Shown piece by piece: positions 34,383 through 42,729 of a stretch of 52,736 nucleotides of DNA. The stretch is from Bacteroidota bacterium (lineage in GTDB: Bacteria > Bacteroidota > Bacteroidia > NORP154). Every line of letters starts with the position of its first letter. Position 1 is the first letter of the stretch. The position numbers and the translations under genes were made by a program. Below the pieces are notes generated by a model. The model searched no databases and was not told where the DNA came from. It saw only the letters and a program-made list of their open reading frames with translations. The DNA is taken from positions 1 to 52,736 of the forward strand of contig JACZWC010000030.1 in assembly GCA_022572355.1 (NCBI GenBank), given 5' to 3'.

Positions 34383-35907
34383 GCTACTGCTCTCTGTTAT
34401 TCTCACCGCCTTTGTCTCGCTAATCTGGCTAGGTTGTAATCACCAAGCATCCGACAATGGTGTGCGCTCATTTAATCTAAATACCAGCGTTCCTTTAAGG
34501 AGCGCTATAAAACTGGTTAATGAAGGAACCCGCACTTCCAGTTTTACCCTCTGTATAAATAAATACAAGTTTTCCGATTTAAAAGGTATGATATCATCAA
34601 TTTCTGAAATCTATCCTGCAGATACAGGGCCCCGGATGGCTGCGTGGAGATTTGTGAAAGACTACACTTATTTTGACCAGCCACTTACTGATAAAAATTG
34701 GATCCACTCTCCGGAAATTCTGATTAATTCATTGGGCTTTGGCTATTGCGATGATAAAGCGTCAACGTTATCTTATTTGTGGGAGTCCATGGGTTATTTT
34801 TCAAGGGTATGGAATCTGTCGGGACATGTGGTGCCTGAAGTTTTTGAGGGAGATACCTGGAAAATGTATGACCCTGAATATGAGGTATTCTACTTCAATA
34901 AGGATTCGACAATTGCCAGCGTAAATGACCTCATGCTGGATCCATATTTGGTTCGGTTTGGATTTAAGTACAAACAGCCGTGCACAAATATCCATTCGCT
35001 TTGGAATCGCTTTTCGTTGAAGACAGCCAGGGCTTATGGTACTGCGGATGATAATACCATTTCTGATTGGTATTCAGAGCCGATTGCGGAATATCAACTA
35101 TTAGTAACATTGCCTCCCCAGGCTATATTAGAGTTCCCCGGAAAATATGTGCCTTTCTTGCTAAATTACATAGGCGATACCATTGCTATGTACGCCAATG
35201 CCCGGTTAACTCTTCCCAAAGGATTCTCAGGGAAGATAAATATTCCTCTGGTTCTACACGCGATAAAGGGCAGCGGAACGATAGTTATTGATGAAAAGGA
35301 ATATTCCCTAGGATCAGGTGAGCTAAGTGATCTTATAAATTCCAGAGAATTCTTCATCTATGAATTCGACCTGCGCGATGTTTCAAGTCCAATTGAGATT
35401 ATTTATTTAATAAATCCATTGTTAACTCAACTGACTGATGAGAACACAATAGCGATTGAAGGGCTCAACATCTCTAATATAACAGCACAAATTGTTGAGT
35501 TACCAGAACCAGAATTTGTTTCTACACCGGCTCAATTTAACTTTCCGGAAGAAATATATGACATAGAAGCTTATATGAGAAGGTTACCCAAATACGGAAT
35601 GATCCAAATAGAACGCAAGGCCGATATTTACAAGAAACTGATGCTGTTGATTACCAGCAACCGCAATTTGTCTAGTGCGGAAATGACAAGCCGATATGAG
35701 TTGTTCTCTAATCGAATTGAATCCGTATTAACAAGCGTGAAACCCAGTATCAATCTCAATGAACTTTATAAGGCATTAAACGATGATACATATTTCGCCG
35801 TTTTCATATCTTTGATAGAATACATCCCCGAGAAAGAACTGATCGCAATTATTAACTCAAGTGGCAATTTAAAGAAGCATGGAAAACTTCATGATCCAGA
35901 AGTATGA
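34351..35907 (+). CDS. Lipoprotein with transglutaminase-like domain
   Basis: A 518-residue protein with a signal helix (10-28) and lipobox WLGC (Cys29), so it is lipid-anchored outside the inner membrane. A transglutaminase-like core is readable: Cys133 in GFGYCDDKA, His159 in LSGHVVPEV and Asp174 in WKMYDPEYE, the papain-like triad in the right order and spacing. The later ~330 residues are beta-rich, with no recognised domain, and end in a helical tail. Such domains act as peptidases, amidases or crosslinkers. It is embedded between the sulfotransferase gene (32-base overlap) and the first radical SAM gene (29-base overlap). The start is ATG 34351; GTG 34348 is also possible. Confidence 0.78.
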   Translation: MKFYKVNRSHKLLLSVILTAFVSLIWLGCNHQASDNGVRSFNLNTSVPLRSAIKLVNEGTRTSSFTLCINKYKFSDLKGMISSISEIYPADTGPRMAAWRFVKDYTYFDQPLTDKNWIHSPEILINSLGFGYCDDKASTLSYLWESMGYFSRVWNLSGHVVPEVFEGDTWKMYDPEYEVFYFNKDSTIASVNDLMLDPYLVRFGFKYKQPCTNIHSLWNRFSLKTARAYGTADDNTISDWYSEPIAEYQLLVTLPPQAILEFPGKYVPFLLNYIGDTIAMYANARLTLPKGFSGKINIPLVLHAIKGSGTIVIDEKEYSLGSGELSDLINSREFFIYEFDLRDVSSPIEIIYLINPLLTQLTDENTIAIEGLNISNITAQIVELPEPEFVSTPAQFNFPEEIYDIEAYMRRLPKYGMIQIERKADIYKKLMLLITSNRNLSSAEMTSRYELFSNRIESVLTSVKPSINLNELYKALNDDTYFAVFISLIEYIPEKELIAIINSSGNLKKHGKLHDPEV

Positions 35908-37261
35908 TCAGATCGAGGATTCAACGATAAGGGCCTACAACGCTACGAGGCCACAGGATCGGCAGGATAAGATATGCCACGCTCCTTTCAAGTCTCTTTT
36001 GTTCACCCCGTCGGGTAATGCGATGGCCTGCCATTACAACAGGGGGCTTGTATTGGGCAATTATCCGAAGAATTCTATCAGGGATATCTGGTTTGGTGAA
36101 AAGATTGAACGATTGAGAACTTTCATAGATAATAAGGATTTATCATACGGCTGTCAAAGCTGCAAATCAGCGTTAAATGCCGAGCAATACCACACAGCAG
36201 GCTGTTGGCGTCACGATTACCTCGAAACGTCAACAACTGGATACCCGGTTCTTATCGATCTTCAAATTGACAATACCTGTAACCTGGAATGTGTAATGTG
36301 TAGTGGTGAATATTCATCATTAATTAGAAAGAATCGAGAGCAAAAACCTGCCTACATTAATCCCTATGATGATGGGTTTGTAAAGCAGTTGGAGGAGTTT
36401 ATCCCTCATTTATCGGGCATCAACTTCACCGGGGGTGAGCCATTCTTAATTGGAATCTATTACGAGATAATGGATAGAATAATTGAGCTGAATCCTGAAA
36501 TGCAAATTTATATACACTCCAATGGGACGATATTAAACAACAAGGTTAAACGGTATCTCGACAAGCTGAACTTCAATTTTACCATATCCATTGACTCAAT
36601 AGTCAAAGAGACTTATGAGAATATAAGACAAAATGCCAGGTTGGAAACCGTCTTGGAGAACATAAAGTATTTTCACGAATACAGTATAAATAATAAGGCC
36701 AGTTTCCATGTTAAAACCTGTGTGATGAAGAGCAATATTGGTGAAATACCAGATTATCTAACTTTTTTCAATGATCAGGATATCTCTGTACAACTAAAGC
36801 CGGTACTGATGCCTACTGATTATTCGTTGAGAGATTTAGAGCAAAAAGAGATGGAAGCCATAATTGCAAATTTGCGTTCATATTCATTTAATGTGGAAAC
36901 GCATTTTCAGCGGCTTAATAACAGCCGATACCGAGAACTAATTACTCAGCTCGAAAAATGGAAAAACGATAAGAAAGAACTCGAGGAAGGTCAACATTCA
37001 GTAGCTGAGCTAGTCGATTCTCTATTTAATAGAATAGATTATGAAATAGAAATTGATCACACACTAAACTTCGAAGAAAAGGAGGCAAAATCAATACGTT
37101 GCCGAAAAATTGGGAAGCAAATGATCCAATCCATTGGAGATTCCGATAAGCGGGAAAGGGCACTGTCACGCTTTGCAAATCTTCCCACCGAATTTATCAT
37201 CGCCGAAATGGAAAGGGGAAATATTGAAATGCTCAATGCGCGCTTCCTTCAGGAAGCCTAG
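35879..37261 (+). CDS. Twitch-domain radical SAM protein, paralogue 1
   Basis: A 460-residue protein. An N-terminal twitch/SPASM-like half comes first: Cys33 (ICHAPF), Cys51 (MACHYN), Cys92 and Cys95 (YGCQSC), enough for an auxiliary iron-sulfur cluster. The radical SAM barrel follows, with CNLECVMC (Cys134, 138, 141), GGEPFL and an N-G/A-TILN strand. The C-terminal ~130 residues are helical. In this family the accessory domain precedes the barrel; characterised SPASM enzymes mature peptides or sugars. It overlaps the transglutaminase-like gene by 29 bases. It has two relatives at 39620 and 41116. Target unknown; no precursor peptide was found nearby. Confidence 0.85.
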   Translation: MENFMIQKYDQIEDSTIRAYNATRPQDRQDKICHAPFKSLLFTPSGNAMACHYNRGLVLGNYPKNSIRDIWFGEKIERLRTFIDNKDLSYGCQSCKSALNAEQYHTAGCWRHDYLETSTTGYPVLIDLQIDNTCNLECVMCSGEYSSLIRKNREQKPAYINPYDDGFVKQLEEFIPHLSGINFTGGEPFLIGIYYEIMDRIIELNPEMQIYIHSNGTILNNKVKRYLDKLNFNFTISIDSIVKETYENIRQNARLETVLENIKYFHEYSINNKASFHVKTCVMKSNIGEIPDYLTFFNDQDISVQLKPVLMPTDYSLRDLEQKEMEAIIANLRSYSFNVETHFQRLNNSRYRELITQLEKWKNDKKELEEGQHSVAELVDSLFNRIDYEIEIDHTLNFEEKEAKSIRCRKIGKQMIQSIGDSDKRERALSRFANLPTEFIIAEMERGNIEMLNARFLQEA

Positions 37262-37345
37262 TTCAATTTTCAAACAATCAAACGCACATTAACCTACATA
37301 ACTTTATTCCTGGTAAGCGGACTCATCACGTTAGCGCTTACAGGA

Positions 37346-38407
37346 ATGATAGGCGATGCCCATGCATTCAATCATTTCTTTTTTGGCCTGCGCCTGTTTT
37401 TAGGCATCATCACAGCAATGCTATCAATTGTGCTGACTCACCTGGTAATTATTAGCCCGGTTGGCGAGACAGCCAAAAAGTACCTTATTCTGCTTGTGAC
37501 GCTTTGCTTAATTTTCTGGGTTGCTGAGGTCACTTTCATGTTCGTATCCAGAAGCTTTTCGTCCAGCTATCCATTGGCTGATCAAAACTGGACCAGGAAA
37601 TATTGGCAACCCATTAACAGTTTGGGTTACAGGGCTGCTGAAATAGATAAAAAAGCATGTCAGGATAAAATCAACATTCTGGTTGTTGGATCCTCTTACA
37701 CGGCCGGGGATGGTATAGACAACATAGAGGATAGATTTTCCAATAAACTCGATGCGATGCTGCCGGATAATTATGTGGTTCATAATTTGGGAGATTGCGG
37801 CTCAGAAGCCATCGATGCATTCAGCCGGTTGAATGAATATCCCATCAGCCCTGATATAATTGTCTTCAGTCACACCACAAAGACTATCAAGGGGATAGTG
37901 AACAACAAGGGCTCGGGTGAAGAAAACAAGTTCAATCTTCTTGCCCAGCTCGGTACTACAAGTAATTTTCTGGTAGCTAATTCTTACTTGCTCAACTACG
38001 TATTTTGGAAGGTATACGCTCCGTTTGTGCTGCAAGACATATATCTGGAAGACGTCGCCAACAACCCTATATTCCTATATTTACAAAGAGCAAAGTTCGA
38101 TGAGCATATGACGAATCTTCAAAAATTCGTAGACAAGAGTAATAACAATGATATCCCGCTGATCGTAGTAGTTTTCCCAGCTATGAATAGCAGTATCGGT
38201 TTTACCAAAACTATAGTAACCGATCCCATAAAACGATTCTTTGAAGAACGGAAAGTCCCCGTGGTAGATGTTTATGACCTCGTCAAAGACATTGATCCCA
38301 GTGATCGTGTTGTCAACTCAAACGACGCTCACCCAAACAAATTGGTACATGATATAGTGGCGGCCAGGCTATTTGAAACAATTACGAGCATCGAATTGGT
38401 AAATTGA
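37346..38407 (+). CDS. Membrane-anchored SGNH protein, subtype A (second copy), GSS in block I
   Basis: From ATG 37346 the protein has 353 residues, but the frame is open back to the stop of the preceding radical SAM gene. Those 28 codons read IKRTLTYITLFLVSGLI and so on, a basic-then-hydrophobic stretch that matches the first helix of the other subtype A proteins. The true start is therefore probably a rare codon near 37277 (ATC), or involves read-through. Block I is VVGSSYTAGDGIDN (Ser117 kept, Asp position Ser), then DRFSNKL, and NDAHPNKLVH at the end. The copies at 11609 and 47129 have GDS instead. Confidence 0.8.
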   Translation: MIGDAHAFNHFFFGLRLFLGIITAMLSIVLTHLVIISPVGETAKKYLILLVTLCLIFWVAEVTFMFVSRSFSSSYPLADQNWTRKYWQPINSLGYRAAEIDKKACQDKINILVVGSSYTAGDGIDNIEDRFSNKLDAMLPDNYVVHNLGDCGSEAIDAFSRLNEYPISPDIIVFSHTTKTIKGIVNNKGSGEENKFNLLAQLGTTSNFLVANSYLLNYVFWKVYAPFVLQDIYLEDVANNPIFLYLQRAKFDEHMTNLQKFVDKSNNNDIPLIVVVFPAMNSSIGFTKTIVTDPIKRFFEERKVPVVDVYDLVKDIDPSDRVVNSNDAHPNKLVHDIVAARLFETITSIELVN

Positions 38408-38412
38408 GCTAT

Positions 38413-38565
38413 ATGTTTGATATGTTCAAAGACATTTGGCAATTTATTAAAGAGCGCAAAAAATGGTGGCTTATGCCCATTATCATTGGTTTGGTATTAC
38501 TGGGTTTATTGGTTTTCATGGAAACTGGCAGCGCTATTGCGCCATTCATCTACTCTATTTTTTAA
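38413..38565 (+). CDS. Small DUF5989-like membrane protein (copy 2, 50 residues)
   Basis: The second copy: MFDMFKDIWQFIKERKKWW, helix LMPIIIGLVLLGLLVFME, tail GSAIAPFIYSIF. Length is identical to copy 1 (50 residues), and the same blocks line up (W at the front, R-K-W before the helix, GS after it, IY at the end). Copy 2 is closer to the family pattern I remember. It lies five bases after a subtype A SGNH gene and ten bases before another SGNH gene. A larger out-of-frame reading frame covers the same bases but has no family resemblance, so I regard this one as the real gene. Confidence 0.78.
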   Translation: MFDMFKDIWQFIKERKKWWLMPIIIGLVLLGLLVFMETGSAIAPFIYSIF

Positions 38566-38575
38566 CCCTGTCATA

Positions 38576-39577
38576 TTGAACAAAAAGACGCTGCACATAG
38601 TGGTTCTTGGAGTAGCCAATATAGGCGTTATCCTCCTGGTACTTGAAGTTGGATTGAGAATATATTCCAGCTTCGTCCCTCTTTATGATCTGGAAATGCA
38701 CAAATACGCAATCGAACTAAAGCGTGAGTCGACCATTCCGGGATTGAGCCATGAACATATTCCAAATAGCCAGGCTGAACTGATGGGAGTAGATTTCAAG
38801 ATCAACAGTTTGGGGTTCAGGGACTCAGAAATATCAACCAATAAGGAAGATGATGAATACCGAATTATGACACTTGGCTGCTCCAATGGTGTGGGATGGG
38901 GTGTACCAATTGATTCCGTATTTACTGAATTGCTGGAATCAAGCCTTAATAGAGAACAGAATAAGTTACGTTATTCGGTGGTTAATGCGGGGGTTGGCAA
39001 TTACAACACAGTTATGGAGCATCTGCAGCTCAAACAAAAGTTTAGCCCTGTTGACCCGGACATGGTTATCGTCCATTACTACATCAACGATGCGGAGATT
39101 GTCGAACATTACAACCCAGGATTCATGGTGCAACATTCCTACTTGGCGGCATTGATGCACAATAGATCGCAATATTCAGACTTTCAGAAACAACACGCTG
39201 AACTTGGCGACTACTATGCTGCGTTGTACGAAGAGAACGCCCAAGGATGGAAAGATGCGCAAAGTGCGATACTGTCGATCCGGAAAATTTGTTCATCAGC
39301 TGCAATACCTCTTCTATTTGTTCTGCAGCCAGACTTGCACAATGTATCTGAAGACAGTAAGCAGGCCAAATGCCATGATATTATTTCAAAATTTCTGGAC
39401 AACAGCAACATAGAGTACCTCGATCTGCTACCTGCATTTGGAACAGCATTTGGATCCGAGCCTCAAAAGGCATGGGTTTCTTCTCAAGACCCCCATCCCA
39501 ACATTGCAGGTCACCAGTTGATCTATAAGAAGCTCTACAATTACTTACAAACTCGTCATTCCGTAGATGTCAATTAA
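38576..39577 (+). CDS. Membrane-anchored SGNH protein with GCS in place of GDS
   Basis: A 333-residue protein starting at TTG 38576. An in-frame upstream ATG (38417) would place 53 residues over the small-protein gene and spoil the signal-anchor start. One helix (6-27) precedes the exported domain. Block I is TLGCSNGVGWGVPIDS (Ser103 kept, Asp position Cys102), block II is NAGVGNYNT, block III is VHYYINDAE, and DPHPNIAGH closes the domain. The GWGV after block I is typical of SGNH proteins in exosortase and polysaccharide clusters. It is linked to the second 50-residue protein gene, repeating the arrangement at 32263-33636. Confidence 0.8.
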   Translation: MNKKTLHIVVLGVANIGVILLVLEVGLRIYSSFVPLYDLEMHKYAIELKRESTIPGLSHEHIPNSQAELMGVDFKINSLGFRDSEISTNKEDDEYRIMTLGCSNGVGWGVPIDSVFTELLESSLNREQNKLRYSVVNAGVGNYNTVMEHLQLKQKFSPVDPDMVIVHYYINDAEIVEHYNPGFMVQHSYLAALMHNRSQYSDFQKQHAELGDYYAALYEENAQGWKDAQSAILSIRKICSSAAIPLLFVLQPDLHNVSEDSKQAKCHDIISKFLDNSNIEYLDLLPAFGTAFGSEPQKAWVSSQDPHPNIAGHQLIYKKLYNYLQTRHSVDVN

Positions 39578-39619
39578 TCTCTCCGGTTTCACTATCTTTA
39601 CAACTCATAGTCCATCTGT

Positions 39620-41110
39620 ATGATATCCCGAATAATCGACAATTTCCCCAGCTGGATTAAAGGCCAGGTAAGCAACCCAGCACATGCCAACCAACCTTTG
39701 ACTGAGGAGATCATCGAGGCCTATAATGAGAGCAGAATTAACCATCCGCATCAGTCCTTATGCAATGCCCCATTTTCAAATATGTACTTCGGGCATAATG
39801 GAAGTGTAACTGCTTGCTGCTACAACCGAACTCACGAATTGGGTACGTACCCGAACCAAACTGTCAAGGAGACCTGGACCAGCGCGAAAGCGGAGGAGCT
39901 AAGAGCTTTATTATCCAATAACGACCTGTCATCTGGTTGTGAATCCTGCGAGAAGCTGTTGTTAAGCAAAAACTTCGAGGCGGTAATTGCCAAAAATTAT
40001 GATCTGCTCCCATATTCTAAAGATTACCCTACCAAATTAGAATTTGAGCTCGATAACACATGCAATCTGGAATGCACAATGTGTTTTGGTGAGTTCTCTT
40101 CATCCATCAGAAAAAACCGGGAGAAAAAGCCGTTACTTACAAGTCCTTATGACGATGCCTTTGTAGATCAGCTCGAAGAATTTATTCCGGACCTTCACAG
40201 TACCCGATTTTTTGGCGGTGAGCCTTTCTTAATTGACATTTATTACAAGATTTGGGATCGGATAGTTGATCTAAACCCGGGTTGTGAAATAGTTGTACAA
40301 ACCAATGCTACCATCTTAAACAGCAGGGTTGAAGAATTGTTGTCAAAAGGCAAATTCAAAATCAACATCTCTATAGATTCGTTGGAAAAGGAATCATACG
40401 AAGCCATTCGGGTGAACGCATCCTTTGATAAGGTGATGAGCAATATTGCATACTTTCATGATTATTCCATAAAAAGAGGGAGAACCATCGGCCTGTCCGT
40501 CTGCCCCATGACAACCAATTGGAAGGAGCTTCCGGCATTCATAAATTACAGCAATGAAATGGATGCATACATCTATTTTAATATTGTCACCTTTCCTGAA
40601 CACCTGAGTATAGGAAAGTTAAATTCCGGTGACCTGAATGAGATCATCAATTTCTTAGAAAAGTATGATTTCCCCACAGATTCGGTCCTGGAAAACAGTA
40701 ACCGGCAGCATTATTTTGACTTTTTAAAACAGGTGCGTGCTTGGTACAAATTAGCCCTCATTACAGAAAAAGAGCAGCAAAATAACTTTGTAAGTAACGG
40801 TGAATTAACCCGGCATTTGGATGCTTTAGACACGGCTCAGCTCAAAAATGTCTTTTATCAAAAAATTGAACGATCATATAGGGGATCTAATTCAAACAAT
40901 GTGGATAGAGACCGGGTTTTGAAGGAATATTTTACCAAAACCAACAAGGTATTCGATCGTTTTAATCAGGATCTTTCCCTGAAAAAGGCCATCTATGCGT
41001 TAACCGAACGCGATTCCTTTGATGAGATTTTGGAGGTGTTGAAAAATGAGAATGAAGAGCAAATATTCAACAGGGTAGCTACCTTGGTAGAAGCCAATAA
41101 TAAAAACTAA
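39620..41110 (+). CDS. Twitch-domain radical SAM protein, paralogue 2
   Basis: A 496-residue protein with the same order of domains as its relatives. The twitch half has Cys48 (LCNAPF), Cys66-Cys67 (TACCYN), Cys107 and Cys110 (SGCESC); the barrel has CNLECTMC (Cys148, 152, 155), GGEPFLIDIYYKIWD and NATILN. The C-terminal ~170 residues are helical and differ from the other two. It is clearly closest to paralogue 3 (shared CPM..NWKELP and NPEH/FPEH segments). ATG start after a 42-base gap that holds TATCTTTA, a near match to the Bacteroidota -7 box, so an internal promoter is possible. Confidence 0.85.
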   Translation: MISRIIDNFPSWIKGQVSNPAHANQPLTEEIIEAYNESRINHPHQSLCNAPFSNMYFGHNGSVTACCYNRTHELGTYPNQTVKETWTSAKAEELRALLSNNDLSSGCESCEKLLLSKNFEAVIAKNYDLLPYSKDYPTKLEFELDNTCNLECTMCFGEFSSSIRKNREKKPLLTSPYDDAFVDQLEEFIPDLHSTRFFGGEPFLIDIYYKIWDRIVDLNPGCEIVVQTNATILNSRVEELLSKGKFKINISIDSLEKESYEAIRVNASFDKVMSNIAYFHDYSIKRGRTIGLSVCPMTTNWKELPAFINYSNEMDAYIYFNIVTFPEHLSIGKLNSGDLNEIINFLEKYDFPTDSVLENSNRQHYFDFLKQVRAWYKLALITEKEQQNNFVSNGELTRHLDALDTAQLKNVFYQKIERSYRGSNSNNVDRDRVLKEYFTKTNKVFDRFNQDLSLKKAIYALTERDSFDEILEVLKNENEEQIFNRVATLVEANNKN

Positions 41111-41115
41111 AGTAC

Positions 41116-42705
41116 TTGGAGTTTTTTGAAGAAATAAGGGAAAATATAGTGAGCCGGGTAGGAAATGCCCGGATAAAGGTCAAAGCTTCAGAAAGGGCAT
41201 TGCTAAAACACCCTTCAAACAACAACCCCGATTATACCCCAATCAAAAGGGAAACAATTAAAGGCTACAACAGGGCCAGGCCCAGGAAGCAAAAGCTGTT
41301 GTGTTATGCCCCCTTTAAAAACATGTACTTTGGTATAGACGGCTCAGCGACTGCTTGTTGCTATAATCGCACCCATGTTTTCGGAAAATTCCCTGAGCAT
41401 TCAATACACGAAATGTGGTTTGGAGAGAAGGCAAAAAAGCTTGGTGATTATATGAAATGCAATGATCTGTCTCTAGGTTGTGATGGATGCCAATATCAGC
41501 TGGAAGCTGGAAACTATACAGGAACACAAGCCATGTATTTTGATCATTATCCCGTAAATAGGAATGAGTATCCTTCGGTAATGCAGTTCGAGATGTCCAA
41601 TTTGTGCAACCTCGAATGTGATATGTGCAGCGGTGAATTTTCATCGCTAATCAGAAAGAATCGAGAAGGATTGCCTGAAATACCATGTGCCTATAATGAT
41701 GAATTTATAGAGCAATTGCGTGAATTTATACCCCACCTGTCCTATTCAAAATTTTATGGTGGTGAGCCTTTTCTTATTGACCATTATTATAAGATCTGGG
41801 AACTAATGCATGAGCTTAATCCGTCAATAAAAATTGAAGTGCAAACAAACGCAACGATATTAAACAACCGGGTGAAGGACGTGCTGGATAAGTTGAATAT
41901 CAATCTGAATATTTCCCTGGATTCACTTGAGAAATCTACTTATGAGAAGATACGCGTCAACGCGAACTTTGAAAAAGTGATGAGTAACGTAGATTATTTT
42001 GTGAACTACAAAAATCAGAAAGGAACGCGAATAACAATGTCCATGTGCCCGATGCGGGCAAATTGGAAGGAACTGCCGGAGTTTGTACGCTTTGCTAACA
42101 AAAATGATGCGAGCGTATTTTTTCACATGGTATGGAACCCCGAACATCAATCGCTGTGGAACCTTGATTCTAACTCCCTGCAGAATATGGTTGCTGAGCT
42201 ATCTAAAGCTGAGATCCCAAAAAGAAGCACTACCGAAAAACGGAATTATAAAAAATACATGGATTATCTCAACCTGATAAAGAAATGGGAAACAGATTCG
42301 AGAGAGAGAGAAGATCAATTGGCATTGGAGCAGGAACAAGAGAAAATAAAACGGGAAAGAGAGTCCCTTAAAAATCAAAAACTCATCTCCGAAAAAGAGG
42401 CTTATTTTGCACCGAAGGTAACCTCAAATGGCGCGAAGGAGGTTTTAATGACGGAGCTTAAGAGATATTTGGCTTCACAGGAAATTTCGTCTCAAGACAA
42501 GCAAAGAAATTTACTCAATGACTACCATGAGCAGCTGAATTGGCTGTCGGGTCAGCTACCGAATGAGCTTGATTCAGAAAGTGTTTTTGAATCGCTATTG
42601 GTAAGAAGGCCAATAGAAAATGTTGCCAGAGAATTGGAAAAAAACGATAGGCCGGCATTGTTGAAAACCGCTATCGAATATGCTGAAAAAATTGCAGAGG
42701 AGTAG
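41116..42705 (+). CDS. Twitch-domain radical SAM protein, paralogue 3, with coiled-coil insert
   Basis: A 529-residue protein starting at TTG 41116, five bases after the previous stop. Twitch Cys63, Cys81-Cys82, Cys122 and Cys125; radical SAM cluster CNLECDMC (Cys164, 168, 171); then GGEPFLIDHYYKIWE. A strongly charged coiled coil (about 393-425, rich in Glu, Gln, Arg, Lys) follows the barrel, then a helical C-terminal domain. The coil could join this protein to its paralogues or to an acceptor. The tandem, near-touching layout with paralogue 2 suggests a recent duplication or a heteromeric pair. Confidence 0.85.
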   Translation: MEFFEEIRENIVSRVGNARIKVKASERALLKHPSNNNPDYTPIKRETIKGYNRARPRKQKLLCYAPFKNMYFGIDGSATACCYNRTHVFGKFPEHSIHEMWFGEKAKKLGDYMKCNDLSLGCDGCQYQLEAGNYTGTQAMYFDHYPVNRNEYPSVMQFEMSNLCNLECDMCSGEFSSLIRKNREGLPEIPCAYNDEFIEQLREFIPHLSYSKFYGGEPFLIDHYYKIWELMHELNPSIKIEVQTNATILNNRVKDVLDKLNINLNISLDSLEKSTYEKIRVNANFEKVMSNVDYFVNYKNQKGTRITMSMCPMRANWKELPEFVRFANKNDASVFFHMVWNPEHQSLWNLDSNSLQNMVAELSKAEIPKRSTTEKRNYKKYMDYLNLIKKWETDSREREDQLALEQEQEKIKRERESLKNQKLISEKEAYFAPKVTSNGAKEVLMTELKRYLASQEISSQDKQRNLLNDYHEQLNWLSGQLPNELDSESVFESLLVRRPIENVARELEKNDRPALLKTAIEYAEKIAEE

Positions 42706-42729
42706 CTATAAATACTATATGTTTATGCC

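Noticed and set aside
38417..38575. N-terminal extension of the GCS-type SGNH protein from ATG 38417
   Set aside because: It would overlap the 50-residue protein gene in another frame and put charged residues before the signal-anchor helix; TTG 38576 gives a normal start.
35879..42705. RiPP system with precursor peptides for the radical SAM enzymes
   Set aside because: Gaps between these genes are 5-84 bases. The only small genes are the two 50-residue membrane proteins, which look like DUF5989 and not like precursors with a leader and variable core.
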